The notes below the pieces were generated by a model. It had not been told where the DNA came from. It did not search any database and was given only the letters and a program-made list of their open reading frames with translations. A program made the position numbers and the translations under genes. DNA of 64,000 nucleotides from JBCCFK01 sp965262315 (GTDB taxonomy: Bacteria; Actinomycetota; Acidimicrobiia; Acidimicrobiales; UBA8592): the NCBI GenBank assembly GCA_965262315.1, contig CBDHFJ010000163.1, positions 62,001 to 126,000 on the forward strand. The letters run 5' to 3'. Positions within the stretch are counted from its first letter, which is position 1; every line of letters begins with the position of its first letter. Positions 25,523-34,382 of the stretch are shown piece after piece.

Positions 25523-26671
25523 CTACAGGCCCAGCGAGCGGCCCACGATCTCCTTCATGATCTCGGTGGTGCCGCCATAGATCGACTGCACCCGACCGTC
25601 GCGCCACAGGCGAGAGATGGGGTATTCGTCCATGTAGCCGTAGCCACCGTGGAGCTGGAGGCAGGTGTCGGTGACCCGCTTCTGGAGTTCGGTGGTCCAC
25701 CACTTGGCCATGGCGGCCTCGTCCGCGGTGAAGGCCTTGTCGTTGTGCGCGGTGACGCAGCGGTCGAGGAAGGCCCAGGCGATCTCGAGCTCGGTGGCCA
25801 TCTCGGCCATCTTGAACTTGGAGTTCTGGAAGCTGCCGATCGGCTGACCGAACGCCTTGCGCTCCTTCACGTAGTCCAGGGTGACGTCGAAGGCGTACTG
25901 GCTGCCCGCCACGGCCGACACCGCGATCTGGAGTCGCTCCTGGGGCAGGTTGAACATCATCGAGTAGAAGCCCTTGCCCTCCTCGCCGAGGAGGTTGGCC
26001 ACCGGGACCCGGACGTCGGAGAAGAACAGCTCGGCGGTGTCCTGGCTGTGCCGGCCGATCTTGTCGAGGTTGCGACCTCGTTCGAACCCCTCCATCCCCC
26101 GTTCGATCACCAGCAGGCTGATGCCGCGGTGGCTGGCATCCGGGTCGGTCTTGACCGCGGTGATCACCAGATCGGAGTTGATGCCGTTGGAGATGAAGGT
26201 CTTGGATCCGTTCACGATGTAGACGTCGCCGTCGCGCTCGGCGGTGGTGGCGATGTTGGCGAGATCCGAGCCCGTTCCCGGCTCGGACATCGCGATGGCG
26301 GCGATCAGTTCGCCGCTGCACAGGCCCGGCAGCCACCGTTGCCGCTGTTCCTCGTTGCAGTACTCGAGGAAGTACGGCAGGCAGATGTCGTTGTGGAGGC
26401 CGATGCCGGAGCCCGCGGCAGCCACTCCGGCCATGTCCATCTCCTCGGTGATGATCTGGTTGAAGCGGTAGTCGTCGGTCCCGCCGCCGCCGTGGGTCTC
26501 GTCGACGGCCATGCCCAGGAATCCGGCGGCGCCGGCGGCGGCGAACAGTTCTCGGTCGACGATGCCGGCGGCCTCCCACTTCTCGTTGTGGGGGACGATC
26601 TCGCGTTCGACGAACTGGCGGAAGCCGTCGCGGAAGAGGTCGTGCTCGTCGGTGAAGATGGTGCGCTCCAT
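25523..26671 (-). CDS. Acyl-CoA dehydrogenase
   Basis: A 382-residue FAD enzyme that should introduce the 2,3 double bond into an acyl-CoA. Domains run in usual order: N-terminal helical, middle beta barrel with AMSEPGTGSDLANI, and C-terminal helical with QLHGGYGYMDEYPISR and YGGTTEIMKEIVGR. The catalytic Glu position is at the C-terminal YGGTTEI segment (short-chain/isovaleryl style alternatives cannot be excluded). The ATG at 26671 has TACAGT exactly six bases upstream and no ribosome site, so it is probably leaderless; the longer upstream frame is rejected. Divergent from an F420 oxidoreductase gene. Confidence 0.9.
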   Translation of the reverse strand: MERTIFTDEHDLFRDGFRQFVEREIVPHNEKWEAAGIVDRELFAAAGAAGFLGMAVDETHGGGGTDDYRFNQIITEEMDMAGVAAAGSGIGLHNDICLPYFLEYCNEEQRQRWLPGLCSGELIAAIAMSEPGTGSDLANIATTAERDGDVYIVNGSKTFISNGINSDLVITAVKTDPDASHRGISLLVIERGMEGFERGRNLDKIGRHSQDTAELFFSDVRVPVANLLGEEGKGFYSMMFNLPQERLQIAVSAVAGSQYAFDVTLDYVKERKAFGQPIGSFQNSKFKMAEMATELEIAWAFLDRCVTAHNDKAFTADEAAMAKWWTTELQKRVTDTCLQLHGGYGYMDEYPISRLWRDGRVQSIYGGTTEIMKEIVGRSLGL

Positions 26672-26677
26672 GCGCGC

Positions 26678-26683
26678 ACTGTA
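26678..26683 (-). promoter_or_regulatory. -10 hexamer for a leaderless acyl-CoA dehydrogenase transcript
   Basis: TACAGT ends six bases before the ATG at 26671, which places transcription start on the start codon. Confidence 0.55.
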
Positions 26684-26859
26684 GTGGTGGTGGCAGAACT
26701 GCTCCTCGGCCGGATCGACCGGGCCGCCGAAGCCCGACGCATCGAGTTGCCCATCGAGCTCGTCGTCCGGACCACCGCGCATCCCGTGACCGGGGAGACT
26801 GTGCACGTTCCGTCGTTCCCCGCAAGGATGGCGGGGCGATCCACAGCAGGAGGCAGGCG

Positions 26860-27882
26860 ATGAAGCTCGGATACTCGACCGGATACTGGAGCGCGGGCCC
26901 GCCCGAAGGGGCCGTCGAAGCGATCGCCGAGTGCGATCGGCTGGGCTACGAACACATCTGGACCGCCGAGGCGTACGGCTCGGATGCGTTGACACCCTTG
27001 GCCTGGTGGGGCGCGGCCACCGAGCACGTGAAGCTCGGCACCGCGATCATCCAGATGTCGGCCCGGACGCCATCGGCCACCGCCATGGCGGCCATCACGA
27101 TGGACCACCTCAGCAACGGCCGGTTCATCCTGGGCCTCGGCGTCTCCGGTCCCCAGGTCGTCGAGGGCTGGTACGGCCAGCCGTACCCCAAGCCGCTGGC
27201 CCGCACCCGCGAGTACGTCGAGATCGTGCGTTCGATCGTGGCCCGCAAGGAGCCCGTCGAGTTCTCCGGCGATCACTACACGCTGCCGTTCCCAGAGGGC
27301 ACCGGCCTCGGCAAGCCGCTCAAGTCCACCGTGCACCCGCTGCGCAACGAGATCCCGATCTATCTGGGCGCCGAGGGCCCGAAGAACGTCGCGCTCGCCG
27401 CCGAGATCTGCGACGGCTGGCTGCCGCTGTTCTTCGCGCCGAAGGACAACCAGTTCTACAAGGACGCACTCCAGGCCGGGTTCGACGCGGCCGGGCGCCA
27501 CGGCTGGGGCGACTTCGAGGTCGCCTGCCCGGTGTCGATCATTCCCGGCGACGACATCGAGAAGTGCGCCGACCGCATGCGTCCCATGATCGCCCTGTAC
27601 GCCGGAGGCATGGGCGCGAAGGGGCAGAACTTCCACTACGACGTCTTCTGCCGAATGGGCTTCGAGCAGGAGTGCGACACCATCCAGGAGCACTACCTCG
27701 CCGGCAACAAGAACGACGCCATCGCCGCGGTGTCCACCGAGATGGTCGAGGCGATCTCGTTGATCGGGCCGCCCGACAAGATCAAGGACGACCTCGCCGC
27801 GTGGGAGGAGAGTGTCGTGGACACGCTGGTGATCTCCGGTCCGGTCGAGCTCGTGCAGTTCGCCGCCGACCTGGTGAGCTGA
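26860..27882 (+). CDS. F420-dependent LLM oxidoreductase, Rv3520c-like
   Basis: A 340-residue luciferase-fold enzyme. GVSGPQVVEGWYGQPYPKP and GAEGPKNVALAAEICDGWLP, with ALYAGGMGAKGQNF later, match the Rv3520c family of F420-dependent oxidoreductases known from mycobacteria. AGGAGGCAGGCG precedes the ATG. The thiolase-like gene begins three bases after its stop, so both are one operon. A close paralogue lies at 34383-35429. In mycobacteria the family gene sits among steroid-degradation genes; a role in sterol or lipid metabolism here is inferred. Confidence 0.88.
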   Translation: MKLGYSTGYWSAGPPEGAVEAIAECDRLGYEHIWTAEAYGSDALTPLAWWGAATEHVKLGTAIIQMSARTPSATAMAAITMDHLSNGRFILGLGVSGPQVVEGWYGQPYPKPLARTREYVEIVRSIVARKEPVEFSGDHYTLPFPEGTGLGKPLKSTVHPLRNEIPIYLGAEGPKNVALAAEICDGWLPLFFAPKDNQFYKDALQAGFDAAGRHGWGDFEVACPVSIIPGDDIEKCADRMRPMIALYAGGMGAKGQNFHYDVFCRMGFEQECDTIQEHYLAGNKNDAIAAVSTEMVEAISLIGPPDKIKDDLAAWEESVVDTLVISGPVELVQFAADLVS

Positions 27883-27884
27883 CG

Positions 27885-29354
27885 ATGACACCGGATCCGC
27901 GTACCCCGGTGATCGTCGGGGTCGGCCAGGTCAAACAACAGCTCGACGACGTCACCGAGGCCGTCGAGCAGTACGAGCTGATGGTCGAGGCGGTCCGAGC
28001 TGCGGCTGCCGACGCCGGCGCGCCGTCGCTGCTCGGCGCCATCGACCGCCTGCTCGTGATCGGTGGGATGTGGCGCTACCCCGACCCGGGGCGCTTGATC
28101 GCCGACGCGGTGGGGGCCGCGGATGCGCGGACCTACCTGACCGCCATGGGCGGGAACATGCCCCAGACCTGTGTGAGTGACGCCTGCGAGCGTGTCCTGG
28201 CCGGGACCAGCGACGTCGTGGTGATCACCGGCGGGGAGGCGGTCTACAGCAAGAACAAGCTGCGCAAGCTCGGTCAGGACCTCGGCCGCACGGGCTACGA
28301 CCTCCCGCCGGCCGAGCCGTTCGGCGCCGACGTGACGATGTCGTCCGAGCACGAGCAGGCCCACGGGTTCGTGATGCCCACGGTCGTCTACCCGCTGTTC
28401 GAGTCGGCCGTCCGGGCCGCGGCCGGACGGGACCTCGACGAGCACCGGGCCTTCATCGGGGCGCTGTGGGCCGACTTCAACGCGGTCGCGGTGGCCAACC
28501 CCCATGCCTGGGTGCGGACGCCGATGACCGCCGAGGAGATCGTCACTCCCACGGCCGACAACCGGATGGTGGGACTTCCGTACACCAAGTCGATGAACGC
28601 CAACTCCTTCGTCGACTTCGGCGGCGCCATCATCGTGACCTCGGTCGAACGGGCCGAGGCTGCCGGGGTTCCCCGTGATCGCTGGGTCTTCCCGCACGCG
28701 GCCACCGATGGTCACGCCACGCTGCTGTTCAGCGAGCGCGACTCGTTCCATCGCTCACCGGCCATCCGCATCGCGGGGAACACCGCCCTCGAGATGGCGG
28801 GTGTCGGCATGGACGACGTCGCCCACATGGATCTCTACAGCTGCTTCCCGTCCGTGGTCCAGATCACGATGAACGAACTGGGCATCGAACCCGGTCGGCG
28901 GGTCACCACCACCGGCGGACTTCCGTTCTTCGGCGGCCCGATGAACAGCTACGTCGTCCACGCCATCGCCAGCACCGTCGACGCGGTCCGAGCCGACGCC
29001 GGGTCCCTCGGGTTCGTCCACGCCAACGGCGGCTACGCCACCAAGCACGCGTGCGCGGTCTACAGCAGCGAGCCGCCGGCACAGCCGTTCCGTCGAGCCG
29101 ACGTACAACCCGCCATCGACGCCCATCCCAGCCGCGACGTGGACGAGACCCCGTCGGGATCGGCGGTGACCGAGAGCTTCACGGTCACCCACGGCCGCGA
29201 GGGTCCCGAGCAGGCGCTCATCACCGCCTTGATGCCCGACGGTCGTCGTGCACTCGGCCACAGCACCGACGAACAGGTGATCGAGGCGATGCTCACCGAG
29301 GAGTTCGTGGGTCGCCCCGTCACCATGGCGCCCGACGGCACCGCCGCGTACTGA
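27885..29354 (+). CDS. Thiolase-like acetyl-CoA acetyltransferase family protein
   Basis: A 489-residue thiolase-fold protein. A Cys in MPQTCVSDACERV (about 98) takes the place of the thiolase nucleophile, and HANGGYATKH near 385 gives the C-terminal His region. It is longer than standard thiolases (about 390), with an extra C-terminal OB-like or regulatory portion after about 410. The frame stays open far upstream, through the neighbouring gene, but the ATG at 27885 is the natural start, two bases after the preceding stop. With the F420 enzyme it forms an acyl-CoA operon; the acyl substrate is unknown. Confidence 0.8.
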   Translation: MTPDPRTPVIVGVGQVKQQLDDVTEAVEQYELMVEAVRAAAADAGAPSLLGAIDRLLVIGGMWRYPDPGRLIADAVGAADARTYLTAMGGNMPQTCVSDACERVLAGTSDVVVITGGEAVYSKNKLRKLGQDLGRTGYDLPPAEPFGADVTMSSEHEQAHGFVMPTVVYPLFESAVRAAAGRDLDEHRAFIGALWADFNAVAVANPHAWVRTPMTAEEIVTPTADNRMVGLPYTKSMNANSFVDFGGAIIVTSVERAEAAGVPRDRWVFPHAATDGHATLLFSERDSFHRSPAIRIAGNTALEMAGVGMDDVAHMDLYSCFPSVVQITMNELGIEPGRRVTTTGGLPFFGGPMNSYVVHAIASTVDAVRADAGSLGFVHANGGYATKHACAVYSSEPPAQPFRRADVQPAIDAHPSRDVDETPSGSAVTESFTVTHGREGPEQALITALMPDGRRALGHSTDEQVIEAMLTEEFVGRPVTMAPDGTAAY

Positions 29355-29445
29355 GGCCGTGTCGGACACACACCAGTAGCCTCGAAAGCGGCGCCGACGC
29401 GGCGTCGCGCCCTCAATTCCGCCCCACAACGCTCGATGGTTCAAG

Positions 29446-30696
29446 GTGGCTGCTTCCAGACCAACGATCGGCTATGTGACCAGCCGCTACCCGCTGATCT
29501 CGCACACGTTCGTGCAACGCGAGGTGCTTGGTCTGCGAGCGGCCGGTTTCCCGATCGAGACGTTCTCGGTGGTTCGGACCGACGCGGAACAGATCCTGTC
29601 GCCGACCGATCAGGCCGAGTTCGACCGGACCGACGTCATTCGCCCCGCCGGCGCCGCGAAGTTGGCGCGTCATCTGCTGCGGCCGGTGCTGGCGAACGTC
29701 GGGCCCGCCTTCGCACTGCTGCGGTTGGCCGGGTCCGGCTGGTGGGGTGACCCGCGACAGCTCCTGTGGCGTGCCTTCTACGTCGCCGAGGCCATCGTGT
29801 TGTGGTCGCTGGCCGCTGCCAAGGGCGTCTCGCACCTGCACGCACAGCACGCCAATGTCGCGGCGAACGTCGCCTGGCTCGCGGCCGAATTCGGCAAGCG
29901 GGTGGGCGCGGGCCCGATGTCGTGGAGCTTCACGATGCACGGGTCCACCGAGTTCCTCGACGTCGAGCGCCACGACCTCGGGGCCAAGGCCACCGCGGCC
30001 TCGGGCGTCGCCTGCATCTCGGACTTCACCCGGTCGCAGCTGATGATGGTCACCGAGCCCGAGGCCTGGGGTCGGTTCGACGTCGTCCACTGCGGCGTGG
30101 ACACCGAGGCGTTCGTCCCCGCCCGGCCCGACCGGACCCCTGACCACTTCACCGTCCTCTTCGTCGGCCGCCTCGGGTCCGAGAAGGGGCTGCCACTCGT
30201 CGTCGACGCACTCGGCATCCTCCAGGAGCGGGTGGCGCCGATGCGGGTCCGGTTCCTCGTCGTGGGTGACGGCCCGCTCCGCGACGAGGTCGCGCAGCGA
30301 TGCGCCGCGCTCGGTGTCGAGGTCGAGTTCGCCGGGGCGATCGGCCAACACGAGATCGTCGACTGGTACGACCGGGCCGACGCGTTCTGCATGGCGAGCT
30401 TCCGCGAGGGTATCCCCGTGGTGCTGATGGAGGCCATGGCGTGTGAGATCCCGTGCGTGGCTCCGCACATCACCGCGATCCCCGAGCTGATCGAGGAGGG
30501 CGTCACCGGCCTCACCGCCACCGCTGGTCGTGCGGATCTGATCGCCGCTCAGCTCGAGCGGTATGCCACCGACCCGGACTTCGCCGTCGGCGTCGGCAAG
30601 GCAGCGCGCGAGAAGGTGTTGGCCGATTTCACCACCGACGGGACGGTCGAGGGCATGGTCGCGTTCTTCGACGGCGTGCTGGAGCACGTCCGGTGA
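29446..30696 (+). CDS. Glycosyltransferase family 4 protein (WcaL-like)
   Basis: A 416-residue GT-B transferase. It begins with a TSRYPLISHTFVQREV acceptor-domain segment, has HCGVDTEAF in the linker and VGRLGSEKGLPL, then the donor-site SFREGIPVVLMEAMAC with its conserved Glu. This resembles WcaL/AmsK-type colanic-acid transferases. It starts with GTG; the upstream 91-base gap has a weak TAGCCT hexamer. The next gene overlaps by four bases, so it is co-translated with a polysaccharide deacetylase. Confidence 0.85.
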   Translation: MAASRPTIGYVTSRYPLISHTFVQREVLGLRAAGFPIETFSVVRTDAEQILSPTDQAEFDRTDVIRPAGAAKLARHLLRPVLANVGPAFALLRLAGSGWWGDPRQLLWRAFYVAEAIVLWSLAAAKGVSHLHAQHANVAANVAWLAAEFGKRVGAGPMSWSFTMHGSTEFLDVERHDLGAKATAASGVACISDFTRSQLMMVTEPEAWGRFDVVHCGVDTEAFVPARPDRTPDHFTVLFVGRLGSEKGLPLVVDALGILQERVAPMRVRFLVVGDGPLRDEVAQRCAALGVEVEFAGAIGQHEIVDWYDRADAFCMASFREGIPVVLMEAMACEIPCVAPHITAIPELIEEGVTGLTATAGRADLIAAQLERYATDPDFAVGVGKAAREKVLADFTTDGTVEGMVAFFDGVLEHVR

Positions 30697-31613
30697 GTGC
30701 TCGCGGCCTCGCGATCTCGATGTTGCGCTCCGGCCCCGTCACCGCGCTCTCGCGCCTGGTGACGCGTCGACGGCTCCGGATCCTCGCGTACCACGGCGTG
30801 CCCGATCCGGACCGCTTCGCCGCGCAGATGGAGTATCTCGTCAGCCGGTTCACCCCGGTGCACGAGCAGGCGGTCGCCGACGCGATCCACGGTGGCGCCA
30901 AGCTCCCGTCCGGCGCCGCGTGGGTGACCTTCGACGACGGCGATCCGTCGGTCGTCCGCAACGGCCTGCCCACGCTCGCGCGGCTGGGCATCCCGGCCAC
31001 GATGTTCGTCTGCCCGGGCCTGATCGAGTCGGGCGACCCGTTCTGGTGGCGGGTGACCGAGTGGGCCTCCGAGCACGCGCCCGAGCGGGCGGCCGCCGTT
31101 GCGCCCACCGCCGACGAGCTCACCGAACACTGCAAGGTGTTGCCAGATGGACGCCGGCGGCTCATCGTCGACCAGCTGCTGGAGCACATGGGCAGCCCCC
31201 GACCGCACGACTGGCGACAACTCTCCGACGACGAGCTGGGCGCTTGGACCGGCGCCGGCATGGCGCTGGGCAACCACACCTGGGACCATCCGCTCCTGGA
31301 CCAGACGACCGAGGACGCACAACGCGAACAGGTGCGGACTGCCCATGAGTGGCTGACCCGGCACCTCGGGCGGCCTCCGGTGAGCTTCGCCTATCCCAAC
31401 GGCAACTTCGCCGCGGCGGTGGACGACGAGATCGCCACGCTGGGCTACCAACTCGGCGTCCTCTACGACAACCGGCTGACGGCACTGGACGGTCCGCACC
31501 TGCAGCTCTCCCGGGTGATGCTCGAAGCCGATCAGCCGGCGGAACGGCTGATCGGGGTGCTCTCCGGCGCGCAGCCGGCCGCTCGGGCGATCCGCGAGCG
31601 GGTTCGGTCCTGA
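30693..31613 (+). CDS. Polysaccharide deacetylase (NodB domain)
   Basis: A 306-residue carbohydrate esterase family 4 protein. NodB motifs are visible: TFDDGD (motif 1, catalytic Asp and metal Asp), GNHTWDHP (motif 2 His pair) and FAYPNG (motif 3). It should remove N-acetyl groups from a glycan. No signal peptide is clear, so it may act on an intermediate in the cytoplasm. I chose the GTG at 30693, overlapping the upstream glycosyltransferase stop (GTGA); the longer frame is rejected. The pair suggests a transferase plus tailoring step for one sugar. Confidence 0.85.
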   Translation: MSARGLAISMLRSGPVTALSRLVTRRRLRILAYHGVPDPDRFAAQMEYLVSRFTPVHEQAVADAIHGGAKLPSGAAWVTFDDGDPSVVRNGLPTLARLGIPATMFVCPGLIESGDPFWWRVTEWASEHAPERAAAVAPTADELTEHCKVLPDGRRRLIVDQLLEHMGSPRPHDWRQLSDDELGAWTGAGMALGNHTWDHPLLDQTTEDAQREQVRTAHEWLTRHLGRPPVSFAYPNGNFAAAVDDEIATLGYQLGVLYDNRLTALDGPHLQLSRVMLEADQPAERLIGVLSGAQPAARAIRERVRS

Positions 31614-31681
31614 CGAGCCGAGGACACCTGCGTTCCCTGACACGGCACTAGCGTCGTACCCACGCCGACGAGGAGGCAGGC

Positions 31682-32119
31682 ATGGAGTTGAGCGACGTCA
31701 TCGAGGAATCGCAGCGATTGGGGGTGTGGGCTCATCTGGCCACGGTGAGTCCGTCCGGGACGCCGTACCTGTCACCGGTCCATCCCTGCTGGGAGGGCGA
31801 AACGCTCTGGACCATGCTGGGCAAGGAGTCGGTGAAGGCCAAGAATCTGGCCGGCAACCCGAAGGCCAGTTACCACTGGCAGGTCGGTGAGGACACGGGC
31901 TTCGACTCGCTGATCCTGTGGGGGACCTGCGAGGTCTTCAGCGATGTGGAGACCAAGAAGCGATTGTGGGAGGGCGTCTTCGACTACGACCTGGGCGCCT
32001 TCGCCCCGGGTGGCCCCGAGGACTCTCCCGACACCGCGTTCATGGCGTTCACACCGACCAAGGCCGTGGTACTCCGCCAGTTCGGGGCGGCCGGTCGAGA
32101 CGAGTGGCGCTCGACATGA
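31682..32119 (+). CDS. Pyridoxamine 5'-phosphate oxidase-like / F420-binding split-barrel protein
   Basis: A 145-residue split beta-barrel protein of the PPOX superfamily, whose actinobacterial members often bind F420, FMN or heme. TVSPSGTPYLSPVHPCWEG and the KAKNLAGNPKASYHW strand are typical. AGGAGGCAGGC precedes the ATG. Its stop overlaps the P450 ATG by four bases, so it may act with or supply electrons to that P450, which is inference. Length matches the family. Confidence 0.83.
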   Translation: MELSDVIEESQRLGVWAHLATVSPSGTPYLSPVHPCWEGETLWTMLGKESVKAKNLAGNPKASYHWQVGEDTGFDSLILWGTCEVFSDVETKKRLWEGVFDYDLGAFAPGGPEDSPDTAFMAFTPTKAVVLRQFGAAGRDEWRST

Positions 32120-33342
32120 GCGATCCCGACGACAGCGTCGACTACGACCCCGTCGGTGCCGACACGCTGGCCGACCCCATGCCGGCCTATGCCGAGCTCC
32201 GGAAGCGCTGCCCCGTGCATCTCCACGACGGGCTCGAACGCCCGATGTACACCTTCTCGCGACGAGAGGACGTCCAGTCCGTCCTCACCGATCCGACCCT
32301 GTGGTCGAACCGGTTCGGCCCGGGGATCGGCATGGGCGACAAGGTGGTCGGCGATCTCCAGCGCTACGACCCGCCGGTGCACGAGACCCGGCGGCGATTC
32401 CTGCGGGCGCCGTTCCTGCCCCGCGCCGTCGAGGCCGGCGGGGCGCGCGTCGAAGCGCTGGCGCGGTCGATCGCGGCTTCGCTGGCCGAGCGGGGATCGG
32501 CTGAGCTGCACGACGAGTACGCCCTGCCACTTCCCGTCCAGGCCTTCGTGGACATGATGGGTGTGGACGCGGCCGATGGCGACGACTTCAAGCGCTGGGC
32601 GGACGAGCTGACGATCGGCATGACCTTCCCGGATCGGGCGCGTGACGCCCGCGTCGCCATGACCGCGTACACCGAAGACCAGGTTCGGCAGCGTCGCGCC
32701 GCGGTCGAGGCCGCGGGGCTGGCCCCCGGCACCGATCCCGTCGGGACCGTCGTCGACGAGGGCCTGCTCAGTCACCTGGCCTGTCACCCGCTCGAGGACG
32801 GCACCTGGCTCCCCGACCAGGAGGTCGCCGGCATGGTGAGCCAGTTGCTGGTCGCCGGCCATGAGACCACCACGTCGCTGATCACCAACGCCGTCTGGCG
32901 TCTGCTCGAGGACCGGTCACGATGGGAACGGTTGGTGGCAGCACCCGACCTGGTGCCCAACGTGATCGAGGAGAGCCTTCGCTACGACCCCCCGGTGCTC
33001 GGGTTGTGCAAGACCAACAACCAGCCCGTCGACCGACACGGTGTCGCCATCCCCCAGGACTCCAAGGTCATGGTGCTCTACGCATCGGCCAATCGAGACG
33101 ACGCCACCTTCGACCGGCCCGACGAGTTCCTGGTCGACCGGCCGCTCCTGGAGTCCAAGCGGCATCTCTCGTTCGGCTGGGGCACACACTTCTGCCTCGG
33201 TGCGCACCTGGCGCGGCTGACGGGACGCATCGCCCTGCGCGTCCTGATCGAGTCGTTCCCGGACCTCCGCCTGGATGGACCGACCGAGCGGATCGGCGCG
33301 CCGTTCCTGTGGGGACGGTCGCGCCTCCACGTGGCCTGGTGA
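32116..33342 (+). CDS. Cytochrome P450
   Basis: A 408-residue soluble bacterial P450. Motifs are AGHETTT in the I helix, EESLR (ExxR) in the K helix and the heme loop FGWGTHFCLG with its Cys ligand. It should hydroxylate a lipid or terpenoid using electrons from ferredoxin partners not visible here. The ATG at 32116 overlaps the PPOX-like gene by four bases; the longer open frame upstream is rejected. It is convergent with the AlbA-like gene after only six bases. The family within CYP cannot be set without alignment. Confidence 0.92.
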   Translation: MSDPDDSVDYDPVGADTLADPMPAYAELRKRCPVHLHDGLERPMYTFSRREDVQSVLTDPTLWSNRFGPGIGMGDKVVGDLQRYDPPVHETRRRFLRAPFLPRAVEAGGARVEALARSIAASLAERGSAELHDEYALPLPVQAFVDMMGVDAADGDDFKRWADELTIGMTFPDRARDARVAMTAYTEDQVRQRRAAVEAAGLAPGTDPVGTVVDEGLLSHLACHPLEDGTWLPDQEVAGMVSQLLVAGHETTTSLITNAVWRLLEDRSRWERLVAAPDLVPNVIEESLRYDPPVLGLCKTNNQPVDRHGVAIPQDSKVMVLYASANRDDATFDRPDEFLVDRPLLESKRHLSFGWGTHFCLGAHLARLTGRIALRVLIESFPDLRLDGPTERIGAPFLWGRSRLHVAW

Positions 33343-33348
33343 CCGACG

Positions 33349-34224
33349 TCAGACGAGCCAGCGGCCGCGGTGGTCCGGGTCGGGGCTGAGCAGGAGTGAT
33401 CGCAGCTCGGGCACGGCTCGGCCGGGCAGCAAGAGCGACACCACCAACTGGAGCGACACCGGCTCGGTGCGGCTCGACAGGCCCCGAACCGCGGCGGCCA
33501 GGAACACCCGGACCCGAAACGTGCTCAGGACCTCGATGCCGTCGTCCAGCCGGAAGACGCCGACGTCGTCAGCCGAGGGGTGCACCTGGACGTCGAGCTC
33601 GACCGGGCGCTCTCGGGTCGCGATCAACAGCGTCGCCGAGCAGTTCTTGTCCTTCATCATCCCGGTCACGGCGTCGAGCTGGACATCGAGCTGGCCCTGG
33701 AAGGCCACGACGTCCTCTCCGTCGATCACCGCACGCTCGACCCAACCGCCGAGGATCGACGCGGTCGGCAGGGCTTCGGTGGAGCTGGGTCGGTCCGCCC
33801 TCGGCGGTCGGTTGCGATGCAGGCCGCCCCGATCGAAGAAGGGGACCACGATCTCGCCGCCCCACTTGGCGGGGATCATCTCGTCGCCGGATCGAGGGGC
33901 GATCGCCAGCACCGAAGCGCCGTCGATGTCGACCACCATCCAATCGAGACGGGGGAGGGATCCCGGGAACGCTGCGTCGAGCTCGTCCCACCAGTCGGCG
34001 TCGGGGAGCGGGTCGATACCGGTCACCTCGTTGCCACGTATGCCGATCAGCAGGAGAGTCTGGCGTCCGTCGGCGGCATTGCTGAGCCCGGCGAGCAGCC
34101 GCGCGATCTTGCGGGGCCCGCCGGCGCGGCGCTTGTTGGCCACGAGCAGGCGCGGATCCTCGCGGCCGAGGATCGTCATCTCGACGGCGCGCAGCGCCAG
34201 GGTCTCGAGATCGCGAGGGGGCAT
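33349..34224 (-). CDS. AlbA_2/Schlafen-like domain protein
   Basis: A 291-residue protein of uncertain role. Residues about 28-125 fit an AlbA_2 (Schlafen-like) fold: a KIARLLAGLSNAADG segment followed by LLLIGIRGNEVTGIDP, which is the NTxGGxLLxGixDxG-like core of the family. The C-terminal half is beta-rich with no recognised domain. AlbA_2 proteins bind nucleic acid and some act in defence or regulation. It stands alone, convergent with the P450. I chose the ATG at 34224 over a GTG one codon upstream; CAGACT lies six bases before it. Confidence 0.6.
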   Translation of the reverse strand: MPPRDLETLALRAVEMTILGREDPRLLVANKRRAGGPRKIARLLAGLSNAADGRQTLLLIGIRGNEVTGIDPLPDADWWDELDAAFPGSLPRLDWMVVDIDGASVLAIAPRSGDEMIPAKWGGEIVVPFFDRGGLHRNRPPRADRPSSTEALPTASILGGWVERAVIDGEDVVAFQGQLDVQLDAVTGMMKDKNCSATLLIATRERPVELDVQVHPSADDVGVFRLDDGIEVLSTFRVRVFLAAAVRGLSSRTEPVSLQLVVSLLLPGRAVPELRSLLLSPDPDHRGRWLV

Positions 34225-34361
34225 CACACGAGTCTGTTCCGCCGTTGACCGGCGCGCCAGGGCACCCCCGGCAACCGGCCTCCGGTCCCGTCCCCCGGCC
34301 AGTCTCCGCGTCGGAGTCGCCGCCCAGCGCGGTCGGTCACCGGGACACGAGCTGGTGGTGG

Positions 34362-34375
34362 GGGACCGTGGTCCC
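34362..34375. terminator. Small hairpin after the F420 oxidoreductase gene
   Basis: GGGAC pairs with GTCCC around a 4-base loop, just past the stop of the minus-strand gene. The remainder of the 155-base gap is GC-rich with no gene. Confidence 0.35.
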
Positions 34376-34382
34376 AGAACAG

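Noticed and set aside
26931..29354. Apparent 807-residue fusion upstream of the thiolase-like gene
   Set aside because: The first 318 codons are an out-of-frame reading of the F420 oxidoreductase; the ATG at 27885 starts the thiolase-like protein.
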